Shown here: positions 1-12,400 of the stretch, in pieces
Layout of the letters: each line of letters starts with the position of its first letter
Position numbering within the stretch: the first letter of the stretch is position 1
Assembly: GCA_007844125.1 (NCBI GenBank)
Contig: CM017571.1
Location: 688,077 to 752,076 of the forward strand
Direction: 5' to 3'
Length of the DNA: 64,000 nucleotides
Source: Sinonovacula constricta
Taxonomy: Eukaryota; Mollusca; Bivalvia; Cardiida; Solecurtidae
Notes under the pieces: model-generated
Seen by the model: the letters and a program-made list of their open reading frames with translations, nothing else
Databases searched by the model: none
What the model was told of the DNA's origin: nothing
Program-made: the position numbers and the translations under genes

Positions 1-345
1 ACTATTCTTACCACCATGACACTGCCTTTTACCTGATCACCACTATTTAACGCATCTTAACTGGTAACAGGTGTGAATGTTAAGATGTGAACAATAACCA
101 TTTAAGCAAGAAACAGTATGGCCTTCGTCGTTTTTTGTTATATGATTTCAGTTTTGTCAAAACAAATTTGTTAAAGCTTTCTTTGGAAAAGAATTTTATT
201 TTGTTTACCAAATGTTAAAATGCTAAAAATACATTGGAACAGTTGGTAACTATCCGAATCAAATTTTTGTTAACATCCCTACAATAAAGATTTCTGTTTT
301 GTATAATATAGTAATAACTTTGCTAGGTTTTTTTCCTTTTTTCAG

Positions 346-403
346 CGATTAGGCATGGTAATGTTACGTAACAAACACAGGGCAAAGAGAGGAACATCCA
401 GAG
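346..403 (+). CDS. host gene exon 1 of those visible
   Basis: The acceptor is a T-rich tract ending ttcag and the donor is gtatgtg. It encodes a short basic segment (MLRNKHRAKRGTSR) and ends one base into a codon that the exon at 1736 completes. Confidence 0.8.
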
Positions 404-3400
404 GTATGTGTTAATATGTTTCTTTTCTGATATCCCTTTGTACGTTGTGAGGTGTACGGCATCAACTTTTTGAATGTGAGCACGCTAGAAGCAACAATTT
501 TTATCCAATCTTTACCAAAATTGGTTAGAATGTTTGTCCGCATAAAATCTTGGATGAGTTTGCAACTGGTCGACGTTGGGTTAAAAATTGGTGAACAAGG
601 TCAAATCCTAGAAAATATTGTGAACACCCAGGAGGCCACACTTATAGTCCAGTCTTCACCCAAAGTTTCTTAAGTAAATAACTCTTAATTACTTCTGGAG
701 CTCTAGTTTTCAATTCTGTTAATTGTCCTGTTTTTCTATCTTAAAACTTATTTTCTTTCTTTAGCTTAATGTTAGGCCAACAATTTTTCAGTTATCCTGA
801 GGCATGAAGATGATATAATGCTGCCTGTATTGTGATAGTATGCTTTAAACTTGTGACATGATACACCCAGTTGTATAGTACCATTTTCCTAACACAAGGC
901 CTATCAGCGTTGAAACTGTTTATTTAACTGACCAAAAGAGCCATGTTACTAAACTTCATTTAGATTTTGGTTGATCACTGTCAATGATATAACCTATAGA
1001 GGAGGTCTTCCAGCTGATTTGATGCAATGTTTTCTGCCAGGTATTTTGTTAGTGGTCTTCCTCACGCAATAATATACGGCCACAATAGCTCAAGCGGTAG
1101 AACGTCAGCTTGCGAATCTGGAGGTCAAAGGGTTAAACGGGTTAAACCAAAGACTTTAAAGTTGGTAGTAGTGGCTTCCCTCCTAACGCTCAGGGCTAAG
1201 GGGACAGCATTACGCCTGACTTGTCGGTGTCAGTATAATGGACCAGCTAGGTTCAGTCCCTGGGCACCTCATAACTGCCCCTGTGCTATAATGTCGCTGC
1301 ACAGTATCGGCAAAAATGCTGGCTAATCCCATTCCATCCCAGCAGATGTGAAGATTATTTTACCGGCAGATGTGAAGAACATGGAGCCAATAAAATGAAA
1401 GCATTACGCCTGACTCGTCGGTGTCATAATGGACCGGCCGGGTTCAGTCCCTGGATGCCTCATAAGTGCCTCTGTGCTATAATGATAGAAATGTCTCTGC
1501 ACAATATTGGCAAAATGCCGGCAAATTCCATCCTATCCAAAGCAATAATAGCTGGATATCTGGAACATGACCATATTTGTCTTTATGTGATGTGACCTGA
1601 AAAAATAACAAAAAACCCTAGGACTTATGTACTGGTATATTGAGCCATTATGCTGTAGCTTCCTTTAGCCCAAACTAGCATAAATCTGTGTAATTCTGTA
1701 TACATCTCAGACAAGCGACTTACAAATATTTTCAGATTCTGGTAGTGCTGTGGAAATTAATGGCGCATCTAGTCGTAAATCTCAGTATGGTCAGGGTGAC
1801 CACCCTACTGTTGGTGGGTCGGAGATTGAAATTGAGCGATCAGGCGGGGAGAGTGACTCAGACATGTCAGAGGTAGGGAATCTTATTAAAGTAGTGTTTA
1901 AAATTTCCTTATTCTTTAGAAAGGCATTAATGTACCATAAAAAAATTACTAAGGTGCCATAAATTTTTTATCTTAGGAGTAATGTTAATTATTTTGATAT
2001 TGTAAAAGTTATATTTTAAAATCAACAACAGTAAGGACAACAGACCTCTGAAACCATTAGATTAACTGAACTTGGTGAAACAAATTTTTTGTTGAATTAT
2101 GCCAGCAGCAGTGATATAGTCTGCATATTTAACACATTTGTAGACTTGCTTTTCACTCTATAAGCTACAGTTTCACTCTCCCTATAAGCTACAGTTTCAC
2201 TCTCCCTAGAAGCTACAGTTTCAGTTTCACTCTCTTAGAAGCTACAGTTTCAATCACCATCCAATGTCCTTAGTAAGTTTCTTGCTCTTTTCAGGTGATT
2301 GATAGCAGTACTCCCATGCAATAATTATATATTTTTATGTGCAGGATTTGAGTGAACGAGAATCTCTTTCCTTCATGCCATCAGAAGATGAACTGGAAGA
2401 ATTTTCTATTGAGGAGAATGATGTGGATGAAGAGAACATGTAAGTACAGTAACTCACAGGACTGAGTGAGAATATACTGTGAAAGCATTTTATTTCGTGG
2501 GGCAGAAATTTCGTCGTTTGAAGAGGACGGGCATATTCGTGGGTACTTGACTTCGTGGATTGCCCTACCCATGAAATTAAAAAAAATTACCTTCGATTTT
2601 TGACAGATGCGAAACTGAGGCCTAACACTGAAACAGGGTTAATTGCGAAACTACGGATTATCGAGTGACTCTGCCTATTGTCTTACGTCACGCCTGATAA
2701 TATTGATCCACAGCAGCCGGTCAATGTTTTCACAGCCGAGTCTCATCAGACGACTTTTATGACACCAACTGTCACTTAGCTTGTCATTTAAGTGATTATA
2801 TTCATAAAGAGTTTAGGGGGGCGCGGGGTCTTTTAAGGGTCTAATTTAACGAAGCCATCGACTGTCAATTAACGCCAATTAGCGTACTATGCAAACTGAC
2901 ACAAAACAGACCCATGAGTAAACAACCTACACCTATAAAGTTGATCACCTTATTGAAAGCAAAAAGGTGTGATATTAAATTGTACAGGCCAATGATTTGT
3001 AATAGCCATTAGTTACAGAGAATCTGATGAATTAAACCATCGTTTAATTAACGTGTTACATACTTGCAATATACGTGGCTCATACCAAATGTTGACATGA
3101 TTTACAAGTAAATTTAGTATTCGAAATTCTAACCGCGGGAATTCTATATTGTTGGTACTTAAATTCGTGGATTGTCTTGCCCATGAACTCCACGTAATTA
3201 AATGCCCCACGAAATAAAATGCTTTCACAGTATGTGCCTAAGGCAAATAGTGCTGATCTATATTTTCATGTTGAAAGTGTTTGGTTTTGTTTTTTCAATG
3301 TCCCAACGACAGTCTTCATATTGTATTTAGGTAAGGTTTACTTCAGACAGATATACTGTTGCTTTGACTGTGAAGTTTGAGAACATGATACATAACACAC

Positions 3401-6400
3401 CACCCAAAATTGACCTGGAAGCACAGTCGACGAGCGCCAGCTCCAGGTACGGGAAACATGGGTCGAGACATATCAAGGTTGTTAAAAATGGTAGTGGTAT
3501 AGCTTTCTTGCTAATGCTCAAGCAAATATAAGGGTAGTTCCACAACTGTTTGGAATGTGACTAGATGTGGTATCCATGTTTGCGGCATGCTATACATAGT
3601 GAAGGCAGCACTATATCTGCTTTATGTGGACACCATCTCCAAATAACTTAAATATTTTGGTATTACGATAAACACAATAAACAAACAAATATCACCCAAC
3701 ATGCAGTGCCTAAATAAATACTTTGTTGGCTTTAATGTTAATGAAGAACACTCTAAGGTCCAGTAGTTGATAATAAGTTTATCATCCTGATATAAGAATA
3801 TAACCCAGTTGATATTCTTAATATCATCGGACTCGGAGAACATTTTCAAGTCGTTTATTTTTCTAAGCTTTATTAAACAGTTGAGAAACTGATAAACCTT
3901 ATAACTTGCTTTTGACTTTTTACCAAAGAATAAAAAAAAAAGCTAGTATCAGCTACTATAGCTGACACTAGCCAAGGTTTTGTTGTTTTGGTATTATAGA
4001 AAAAATGGATTCATGGCTGTCAGGGTGATAGTGGATATTGTCAACCCTTAAACTGGAATATTACTCTTAATTGCACACCATTTAATATTCCAGTTCTTGG
4101 GTTGATATTATCAACTATCACCCTTACAGGCTTGAGCCATGTTTTATTTATGTATTATATATTTCTAGATATTGATTTGATTGTATTGGCATCAATCTCC
4201 CACAGAAACCAATGATATAATTACCACCAGTTAGATCACTGCTGTTCCTTGTAAAAAAAAATCTGTTTTTGTGTTTCGTGTTTCAAAGCTGTATGATGGA
4301 TGAGAGACATAAATGAATAGTCTCCCCTGAATATTCCCTGAATGCAAGTAGGTCCTTTCATTTGTTTTACTCGGTTTTTATGCTTATGCTCTTTGGAGTG
4401 TATGCTAACTTTTCTGTCTTTCTTGTGATACCCAGGTAAACCATCAACAACAGACACTTCGTTTTTCTTTTTGAAATAACAAATCTCTAATTGTTTTTAA
4501 GCTTATATTTATGCAAAAGTAAGAAATTTCACTATTTGTAAATGCAATATCTATAAAAGAACAGGCGATAAAGTCCAAGAATTTCAACTGAAAGGACCTA
4601 CCTACTGTTTGGAATGCCTCGGATATTAACTAACAAGGGAGACAATTTCCATTTCACCAATGTACCCCATTGTCAGTTCATGACTCAAAGTTCTTGCTTA
4701 TGGGCACCTCCCACAAGATTTTTAATCTTGTTTTTGTTTATTTGTTACATCCCACTGACATAATTATGATTATATTGGAAACCTCCAGCCACTTATGGGT
4801 TGGTGGAGGGAGACCCCGGACTTACATCTGGGTAGAATCAACGTCACAATGCAGGGTAGTTGCACAAAATTTCCACATGAAAGTTCTCAGAGACTTGAAC
4901 CAATGTTCTGAGAGTCTGAGGAGTTACAAGTCAGCGACACTAAATGCTCGGCCACAGGTGACCCCCAATATTTAATTGTACTGTTCATTATCACTATATC
5001 TTGATTGGCTCATCATTTTGTCAGGTCCTTAGACAATGATGTTGAGGCAGATGATGGGAATAATCTGGATCGCGAGTCAGGAGAGAGGAACCGACCTCGG
5101 TCATCCAGCCTTCTCAACATACGACTCAACAACAAGTAGGTTACCGTAGTAACTGTCTGCGTTAGTGTCTTTGCATAAAAGTCAACTTTTCATTCATACC
5201 CAAAAGTTGTGTTTTTAATGCAATCATGGATATTTATATTTTTCATTGCAACTGTATATGTTACTATAGCAACAGCATTTGAAATGTTGTATTGAAGAAA
5301 TTATGTTATCTTGTATGTGTGGATTGAGGTGACATAGTTGTTTTTGTCAATTGTAATTTTCAATTATTTATATGCTTCCTGAATTGTAAATTTTAGTGTA
5401 TTTTTTATTCCTGAGTGATATTTGAGACAATCTGATCTTGTAGTGTGGAAGATGAAGCAGCTTTGTCGCATTTCCTTCACAATGAGGGTGAGGATGAAGA
5501 AGAGGAGACAGACAGTGACTCTACTCATTCACGGAACTTCTGGAAAACCCCTAAACTAGGTAGGCTTTTGATAGGTCAAAGTAATATAAAGGATTATTGT
5601 TACAATGTTGTTGTTTTTTTTTTTATAAAGGATCAGTACCGGCCGAAATAGCTCAGGTGGTAGAGCGTCAGCTTGATTGGGAGGTCGTGGGTTCGAACCC
5701 CGGCCGGGTCAAACCAAAGACTATAAAGCTGGTAGTAGTGGCTTCCCTCCTAACGCTCGGGGCTAAGGGGACAGCATTGCGCCTGACTCGTTGATGTCAG
5801 TATAATGGACCAGCCGGGTTCAGTCCTTGGGCACCTCATAAGTGCCCCTGTGCTATAATGATAGAAATGTCACTGCGCAGTATCGGCAAAAATGCCGGCT
5901 AATCCCACTAATCCCATCCCAATCCCAATCCCTATAAAGAATCAATATGCAGTTTCTTAATTATGAACTCTCTAGCTCTAGAGGTTATTTAAGAAGCTTC
6001 AAATGTTATCAGATTGTTATAACTAAAACCCGTTGGAGTGGGGTGGATGAAGGGTCCTTGGTCCCCCCCCCCAGTTGGCCCGTAAATTCAAGTTTTCTTG
6101 GCCTTATTTCTTCAGCAATGGCCTTATCGCACAAATTTTGTAGACCGTGTAGAGATAATCACTGGTATCTAAGGCCCCCAGATTGTCATATGCTTATCGA
6201 CTTATAGCCAGACCACTGAGGCCATCTGGCTCGTGTACAACGTCTGCTGTGTGTACATCATTCGTTCTCACCTCCCCCACTACAATCGGAACTCCTTGGG
6301 TAATTCCATCTTCGGGAAAATCTTATCAGAGGTGTTCCAATTTCCCCCACAAATGATCTTTATCGGCACTCCCCAGCCGTGACGCTGATGGCATTAGCCG

Positions 6401-9400
6401 AGGTGTTTTGATTGTCTGTCCCCTTGCATGCCAATCAAGGTACACAGAAGATTTTCAGTATACTTTAAGCTAACCTTTTAAGGTCATGACAAAATTGTTA
6501 AAAATGCGAAGAAGAATTTGGTAGCTTTTATAATAAAAGAATTTTTTGACTTCTGAAAATATATTGTGGTCACCCTTCAATTTTAAGTTACATCCAATCA
6601 AAATAAAAACACTTGTTGCAATAGTTGCAATAGTTGTTTGCAATTGTATGACAAAAACCCTTCCATTCCTTGTAGCAAAGGCAGACAAAATTTTAACAAA
6701 ATCAAGACAAAATCACACCCATAAAGTGATTAAAAAAGATATATCTCAAAATTGGAATTTTATAACATAAAAACATAAAAACTGGAAAGTGCACATATTT
6801 GGAAATATTTAATTATATTTTGTGTTGCCCAATGTATAAAGTATATATGTATGCTTCTTTGTTAATATCATTACTGTAGTTATATTTTCCTTTGCTAATA
6901 CTCTACTGGAACACGATGGTAGTTTGAAGATGTGTAAACAAACACTTTGCTTGGTTGATGTGCCGAAAATGCACTGTAAAGTTTAGAGAAGCCATCTTGA
7001 CAATGCTTAGTTAAATTTGGTTTGTTCTACAGTATTTACTGATAGAAGTATATATATCTTATGGTCCAACATCCAATAAAACCTTCTCAGCAAATCAATA
7101 CTATTTTGTTTGTCATGCCATTTATTGAAGGCTCCAATGTAAATTCTTTCTTTTTTTTTTATAAGAAGAGTTTTAATTGTAACTTCCATAAATAACTACA
7201 TCAAAATTATGCACAGCACATTCTTGAAAACCCAACTAAAATCTCAATTGAGGCAATATCAATGTATATTTGTTATCCAACAAAACTGCAATAATTGTTT
7301 GCTGACAAACTAAGATAGCAAGACTGTTTTTTTTTATATTAATTTCCTTTCAATTATATGCAATCGGCCATCGTTGAGAAAACAGAGGTACAAATGTAAT
7401 CTAGCTGCATTTTATAATTCAACTAGAAGGGAAGTATGTGTTTGCCTGTTTTGGCATATTTTTGTGAAGAATTTGAACCATTTTTTAACATCAAAGTTAT
7501 GTTGCTAAAGTTTTTGTCTTTGCATTTTTACAGACTTTCACTCAGTTCAATATATTCATTAAAATGAGCAACTTTTTGTCCAGAGACACTTCAGAATGCA
7601 TCTTATCCATTTTGGAAACTTTTTTTTTCAGGGGGAGCAAACCCATGGAACCACCTCCCTCCTCCGAACACCCCCCCCGTCCCCACCCCCCCAGAACGAA
7701 TGTCAAATTTAAATTTAGTTTTCGACCCCCCACCCCACCTCTCCAGCTGAAAAGTTCTGGATCTGGGCCAGTTAGCTGCATAATGTTGTGAAATCCAAAA
7801 ACAGTGATGATGGACGTTGACAATTGAAATAGTGACAGCTTCAAGTGTTTTTTCTTAGCCTTGGGGAATTTGAGTGGATCAAAAGGCTCCAACTTATATC
7901 TGCCTGTTATCTGTGCAGAGAGGGTTTGATGTTGAACCAGTTGTACCTTATAATGCTATTTCATTCTTATATCCAACCCCATAGAAGTCTGTATAAAGCA
8001 ATAACTCTTTCTGAAGAATTGGAAAAAGAAATGTGGCCTTTTCTGGCTTCACTGTAGGAGGTTAATGGCTTGACGGGGGAAGGTAATGGGGGTGTTGGGT
8101 GTTTTGACACAACCTGCAGGGGTATCAGGAATGGGTGGGGATTAGTCCGATTAGGGTCTTGCTGACCAATGGCAGTGCAGAAAACCCATATATCAAGTGT
8201 GACTAATTGTTTTCTATTATTGTTTATGCCTTCCAGCTGTTATCTCACAGCATAGTGTTATATTGGATAATGGTGTTGGGGGACATCAAAATCTGAATCA
8301 CACCCATCATTCTTATCACCTTTGCATATAATCTCTTAAAGCTAAACACCATGTGTATTTTGTCTGTTGTTGTTTTCAGAACTGCTGTCCGACTTGAACA
8401 TGATACTTCAGATGCCCTTTCCATCATCAATCAGCGGGTCCACCCCATCATCATCATCTGCACCTACTATGTCAGTGTCAGTTCCTCATATGTCATCATC
8501 GGGGGCTACAGGAAACTCCGAAGATACCGTTGGTAGGTGATTCAAAATGAAACTAAAACTTGTTTGTTTTGAACAACAAAGTTACGTTGCTAAAGGTTTA
8601 TGTCCTTGCATTTTTCAGACTTTCACTCAGTTCGATAAATAATATGTATAGGTTACTAATACTAGATTATGGAATTTATCCAGTGCCTAGGCAGTGAAGC
8701 TTTAAAGACTGCTAAATAATCGTTGGCTTAGAAGCCAGAACATTTTGTTAACAGGTTCAACGAAAATCCTGGGTATGGCGGGCGGGCATGCAGGCATCGT
8801 CAAACAGAGGGTTTCCAGTCAGTAACTTCAGGTCAAATAAACCAATCTTGCTGAAACTTTGGATATAACAAACTTGCATGAAGACCTAGCTTGGGATTGG
8901 ATTTGGGGCCAGTCAGGTCAAGGTCACAGTTACTAAAAATTGAAAGAAAGATTCCGGCCAGTAACTTCAGTTCGAATAAACCAATCTTGTTGAAACTTTG
9001 GATATAACAAACTTGCATGAAGACCTAGGTTGGGATTAGATTTGGGGCCTGTCAGGTCAAGGTCACTGTTCATAAAAATAGAAAAACAGTTTCAGCCTAA
9101 TAATTAGTGTTAACTTGTTGAAAACGTGGTTTCAAGGCATGGCCATGATTCTTGTTTTATCTTGGATTCCTCAACAAAGAACTAGAAACCTTTCCTCTGC
9201 AGATTTCATATGATATAAAAAGATAATATATAAATTGTATTTTGTTACTTTCATCTTGCCCTCATCAGGAGGCAAAATCAGCAAGACCAGTTCTGCCCCA
9301 GTCTGCAGCTCTGACCCCCTAGAACACATTCAGGCAAGGTTTCATGAGTTAGCCGCCACAACCTTTACCACTCTTGCGGCTGCAAGTTCCGCCGTGTCGA

Positions 9401-12400
9401 GCGAGTGTGAGGCTAGAGCCCGTGCCAATGCAGCCAAATCAGGTAGTTATTGTGTTTAGCATCAATTTATAAGAATGTACGAGGCCTGCTTGTAGGGTTT
9501 TAAAATTCTCAAGCTGATGCTAACTGTTGTATTTTAAATGGAACCAAAAGAAATTTACTCGTTTTAGAAATTTTCTGCAGAGTTGGCCCTATTTCGCTTA
9601 AATTATATCTAAGCGTTACAAATGTTAATCTTATTTATGTTCACTTAATTTTGCAAAATGTGAAAAGTGCATTTTGCATTTATTTTTTCATGTTAAAGTG
9701 TTAATTAGAACTCATGGAGAAAAAAGTAAACAATATGATTATTCAATAAGTCTTTTCAAACGCTACATTGTTTATGTTGATAAGCAAATTAACAGTAACT
9801 CTAAAAGTAGTCCTATTACAACGGATTAGAAAAAACACTACTTTGCTGAAGTAAAAAATACAGCATTTCAACTTGATTTCTTGTGTATTGTTCTGAAACT
9901 AAAATAGCTGAATATGGATAAAAAATATAAGAAAAGCTCTCCTAAATTTATCAAATATAAGTGATAAAAAGTTTAAGCTCAATGTAAAAATGATATGTAA
10001 GTCATGTTTTTCTCTTTTGCGATTTGTATTTTTTCTGTATATATTTTAAAAGAAAGTAATGATAAGCATTGCTTAAAAAAATAACTATGTTAGTAACATA
10101 TTAATTTTTTTTTTGATTGTCAAATATTAATTTAAAAAAGCAACAGTAAAATCCAGTATGGTCTGTTTAAAGGTTTCTTAGAGAAGTAGTTGGTATATCT
10201 TTCAAAATTTCTCATTCTCCATACACCTCTCTTAGTTGATGTTCTCTTTTACCAAATAAATGTTGAATAAATGTTGCAAATAATTTACTTCTCTTTAAAT
10301 CTTTGGTTTTTTATCTACAGAAAAAAGCAGCACCACCTCAAAGAAGTCAACATCGGCAGCAACTAAAGGAGAGTCGTCAGATCTGAGAGATCTTGCCACA
10401 GACAAAAATCCTTCCAGCAAGCCTTTCTCTAGCAGAGGTATGTTGTAAGACAGGATTTAAAGACAGGAAACATTTTCAAACGACATCTCCTCTAAAACTG
10501 CAAGGCCACATTCAGCCAAACTTTCTCAGATGCTTAAACAGGCAGTGGGAATGAAAAGTTGTTTAAAGAATTTTGATCTTTCAGACAACTTGGCCATCCA
10601 GGACTTGGCCATTTTCCATATATGGAAATATTGTCAGAAACTGCAAGAGCTAGGGGATTGATTTTTGGTATTCATGTTCTTTTGGTAGTCCAGTTTCAAG
10701 ACTGTTCAAATAATTCTGATTCATCAAATATCACCAGGGGCTTGGCCATTTTCCATATGTGGCTATATATAAAAACTGCAAGATAGAGCTTTGATATTTT
10801 ATAACATATTCTTTTGGTGGTCCTGTATTGTTAAAATAAATCAGATCCATCAAAACACATGACCACAAGGGCTTAATGTCTACAGCATTCGTATGAGAGA
10901 TATAGGGCCATCTTGGCCCTGTTGTTGTTACTTGTTTTAATCATTTACTCTCATATTTGGCTTTGCATATTAGTGCTGGTCATTTTCACTCATTTTTGTT
11001 TTGTTACACACTTTTTGGTCATTAACACTCATTATGGTCATAAATACTCATTTTTGTCACTTATATCATGGCCATTAACATGGAGTTTGGTCATTAACAC
11101 TCCATTTTCACCGTTATACATTTTTAGACCATTTAAAATATTAACCTTTTTCCAATTATAGTTCACATTATTTTAACCTTATAGATTTTTTATATTTTTT
11201 CTATATTTTACTAAACATAGTTTACTTTTTACCTGATTATTCTCTTTTCTCATTAAACTTCTTTGAATGACCTGTTAAGTATCAGTGTGCCATAAAACCC
11301 AAATAAATAAACACTCCATTTTCAACTTGTCATGAAGAATGATTTTAATGAGGTAAAATGTTGGAAGTATTATATTTCATATTAAATTCTGGTCTTAAGG
11401 GGCGCCCATGGTGTAGTGGTAGAATCAAGTTGGTTTTTTTGTAACTGCTTATCATATCATTGTATGGGTTCACATCCCAATCGGGTCAAGGGACCTAATG
11501 TTGGGAGGTCGTCCAGCTGACATGGGGTGCGTCAGTGGTTCTACCTAGAAATTTGACGGGTCTTTCTACCTAGAAATTGGACAGGTCTTTCTAAATAGCG
11601 GTACTTCGCTTTGATGGCCATAATTGGTCGCTTTGATGTATGTAAAATAAAATTCTGATTTATTGTCTAACCAATCACATGTGGGCATTTTTATTGACAT
11701 TCTGATCACTGGAAAATAAGTGTTGTCTTGCGGTAAAAATTCACATTATGTTTACTCTTCAAGGGGGGTAATCACGCATGTGAACTCTCCCACTTTTGGA
11801 GGGAGACTCCCACTTTAAGGTTGAAAATTATTTAAAAATGTGGGGTGTTTTACACATTTTCAGAAATCTCCCTACTTGGAAACAGATACCTTCCTTCTTT
11901 GTTTCTATAAAAATAACAAATCTCCCACTTTGCAAGTGAAAATCTCCCACTTTGGCCTCAAAAGAAGTTCACATGTATGGGGTAATATCTGGCAAAAGAT
12001 TTTCAGAGCTCTGATCACTGTTGCTCCATCCCTTGCCTTACTAAAAAAAATCTTACATCTTAATAACTTAACCTATTTTTAATTATAATTCACATTTTTT
12101 TAACCTGAAAGATTTTTAGATTTAACTATTTGTTACATAGTTTAGTTTAAACTTGATTATGCTCTGTTCACATTAAACTTCTTTGTATTCGGCGCGTGTG
12201 ACCTGTTTAGTGTCGGTGTGCCGTAAAACCTAAAATACAAAAATACATCTTAATGAACTAGTAACATGAATAAAGCTTGAATTTAAAATAAGAAGTTGTT
12301 ATTTGATATTTCCACCACTTCTTTTCAGGACCACGATTGAGTGATGTGAGTTGCCAAAATGCCACTGGTACAGACAGATTTCCAAGAAGAACATGGAAGG

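Noticed and set aside
1027..1326. 99-residue open frame, and similar frames at 5597, 14234, 20166, 46615 and 61030
   Set aside because: They are translations of the SINE family 1 body, identical between copies and without a domain.
5641..5712. tRNA gene (A and B boxes at 5650 and 5690, similar at 14373 and 20151)
   Set aside because: The same head is followed by an identical non-tRNA body and ATCCC tail in seven copies with target duplications. These are SINEs, and no full cloverleaf is preserved.
7542..7892. coding region on either strand with Pro/Gly-rich product
   Set aside because: Caused by C-rich low-complexity DNA; no splice or domain support.
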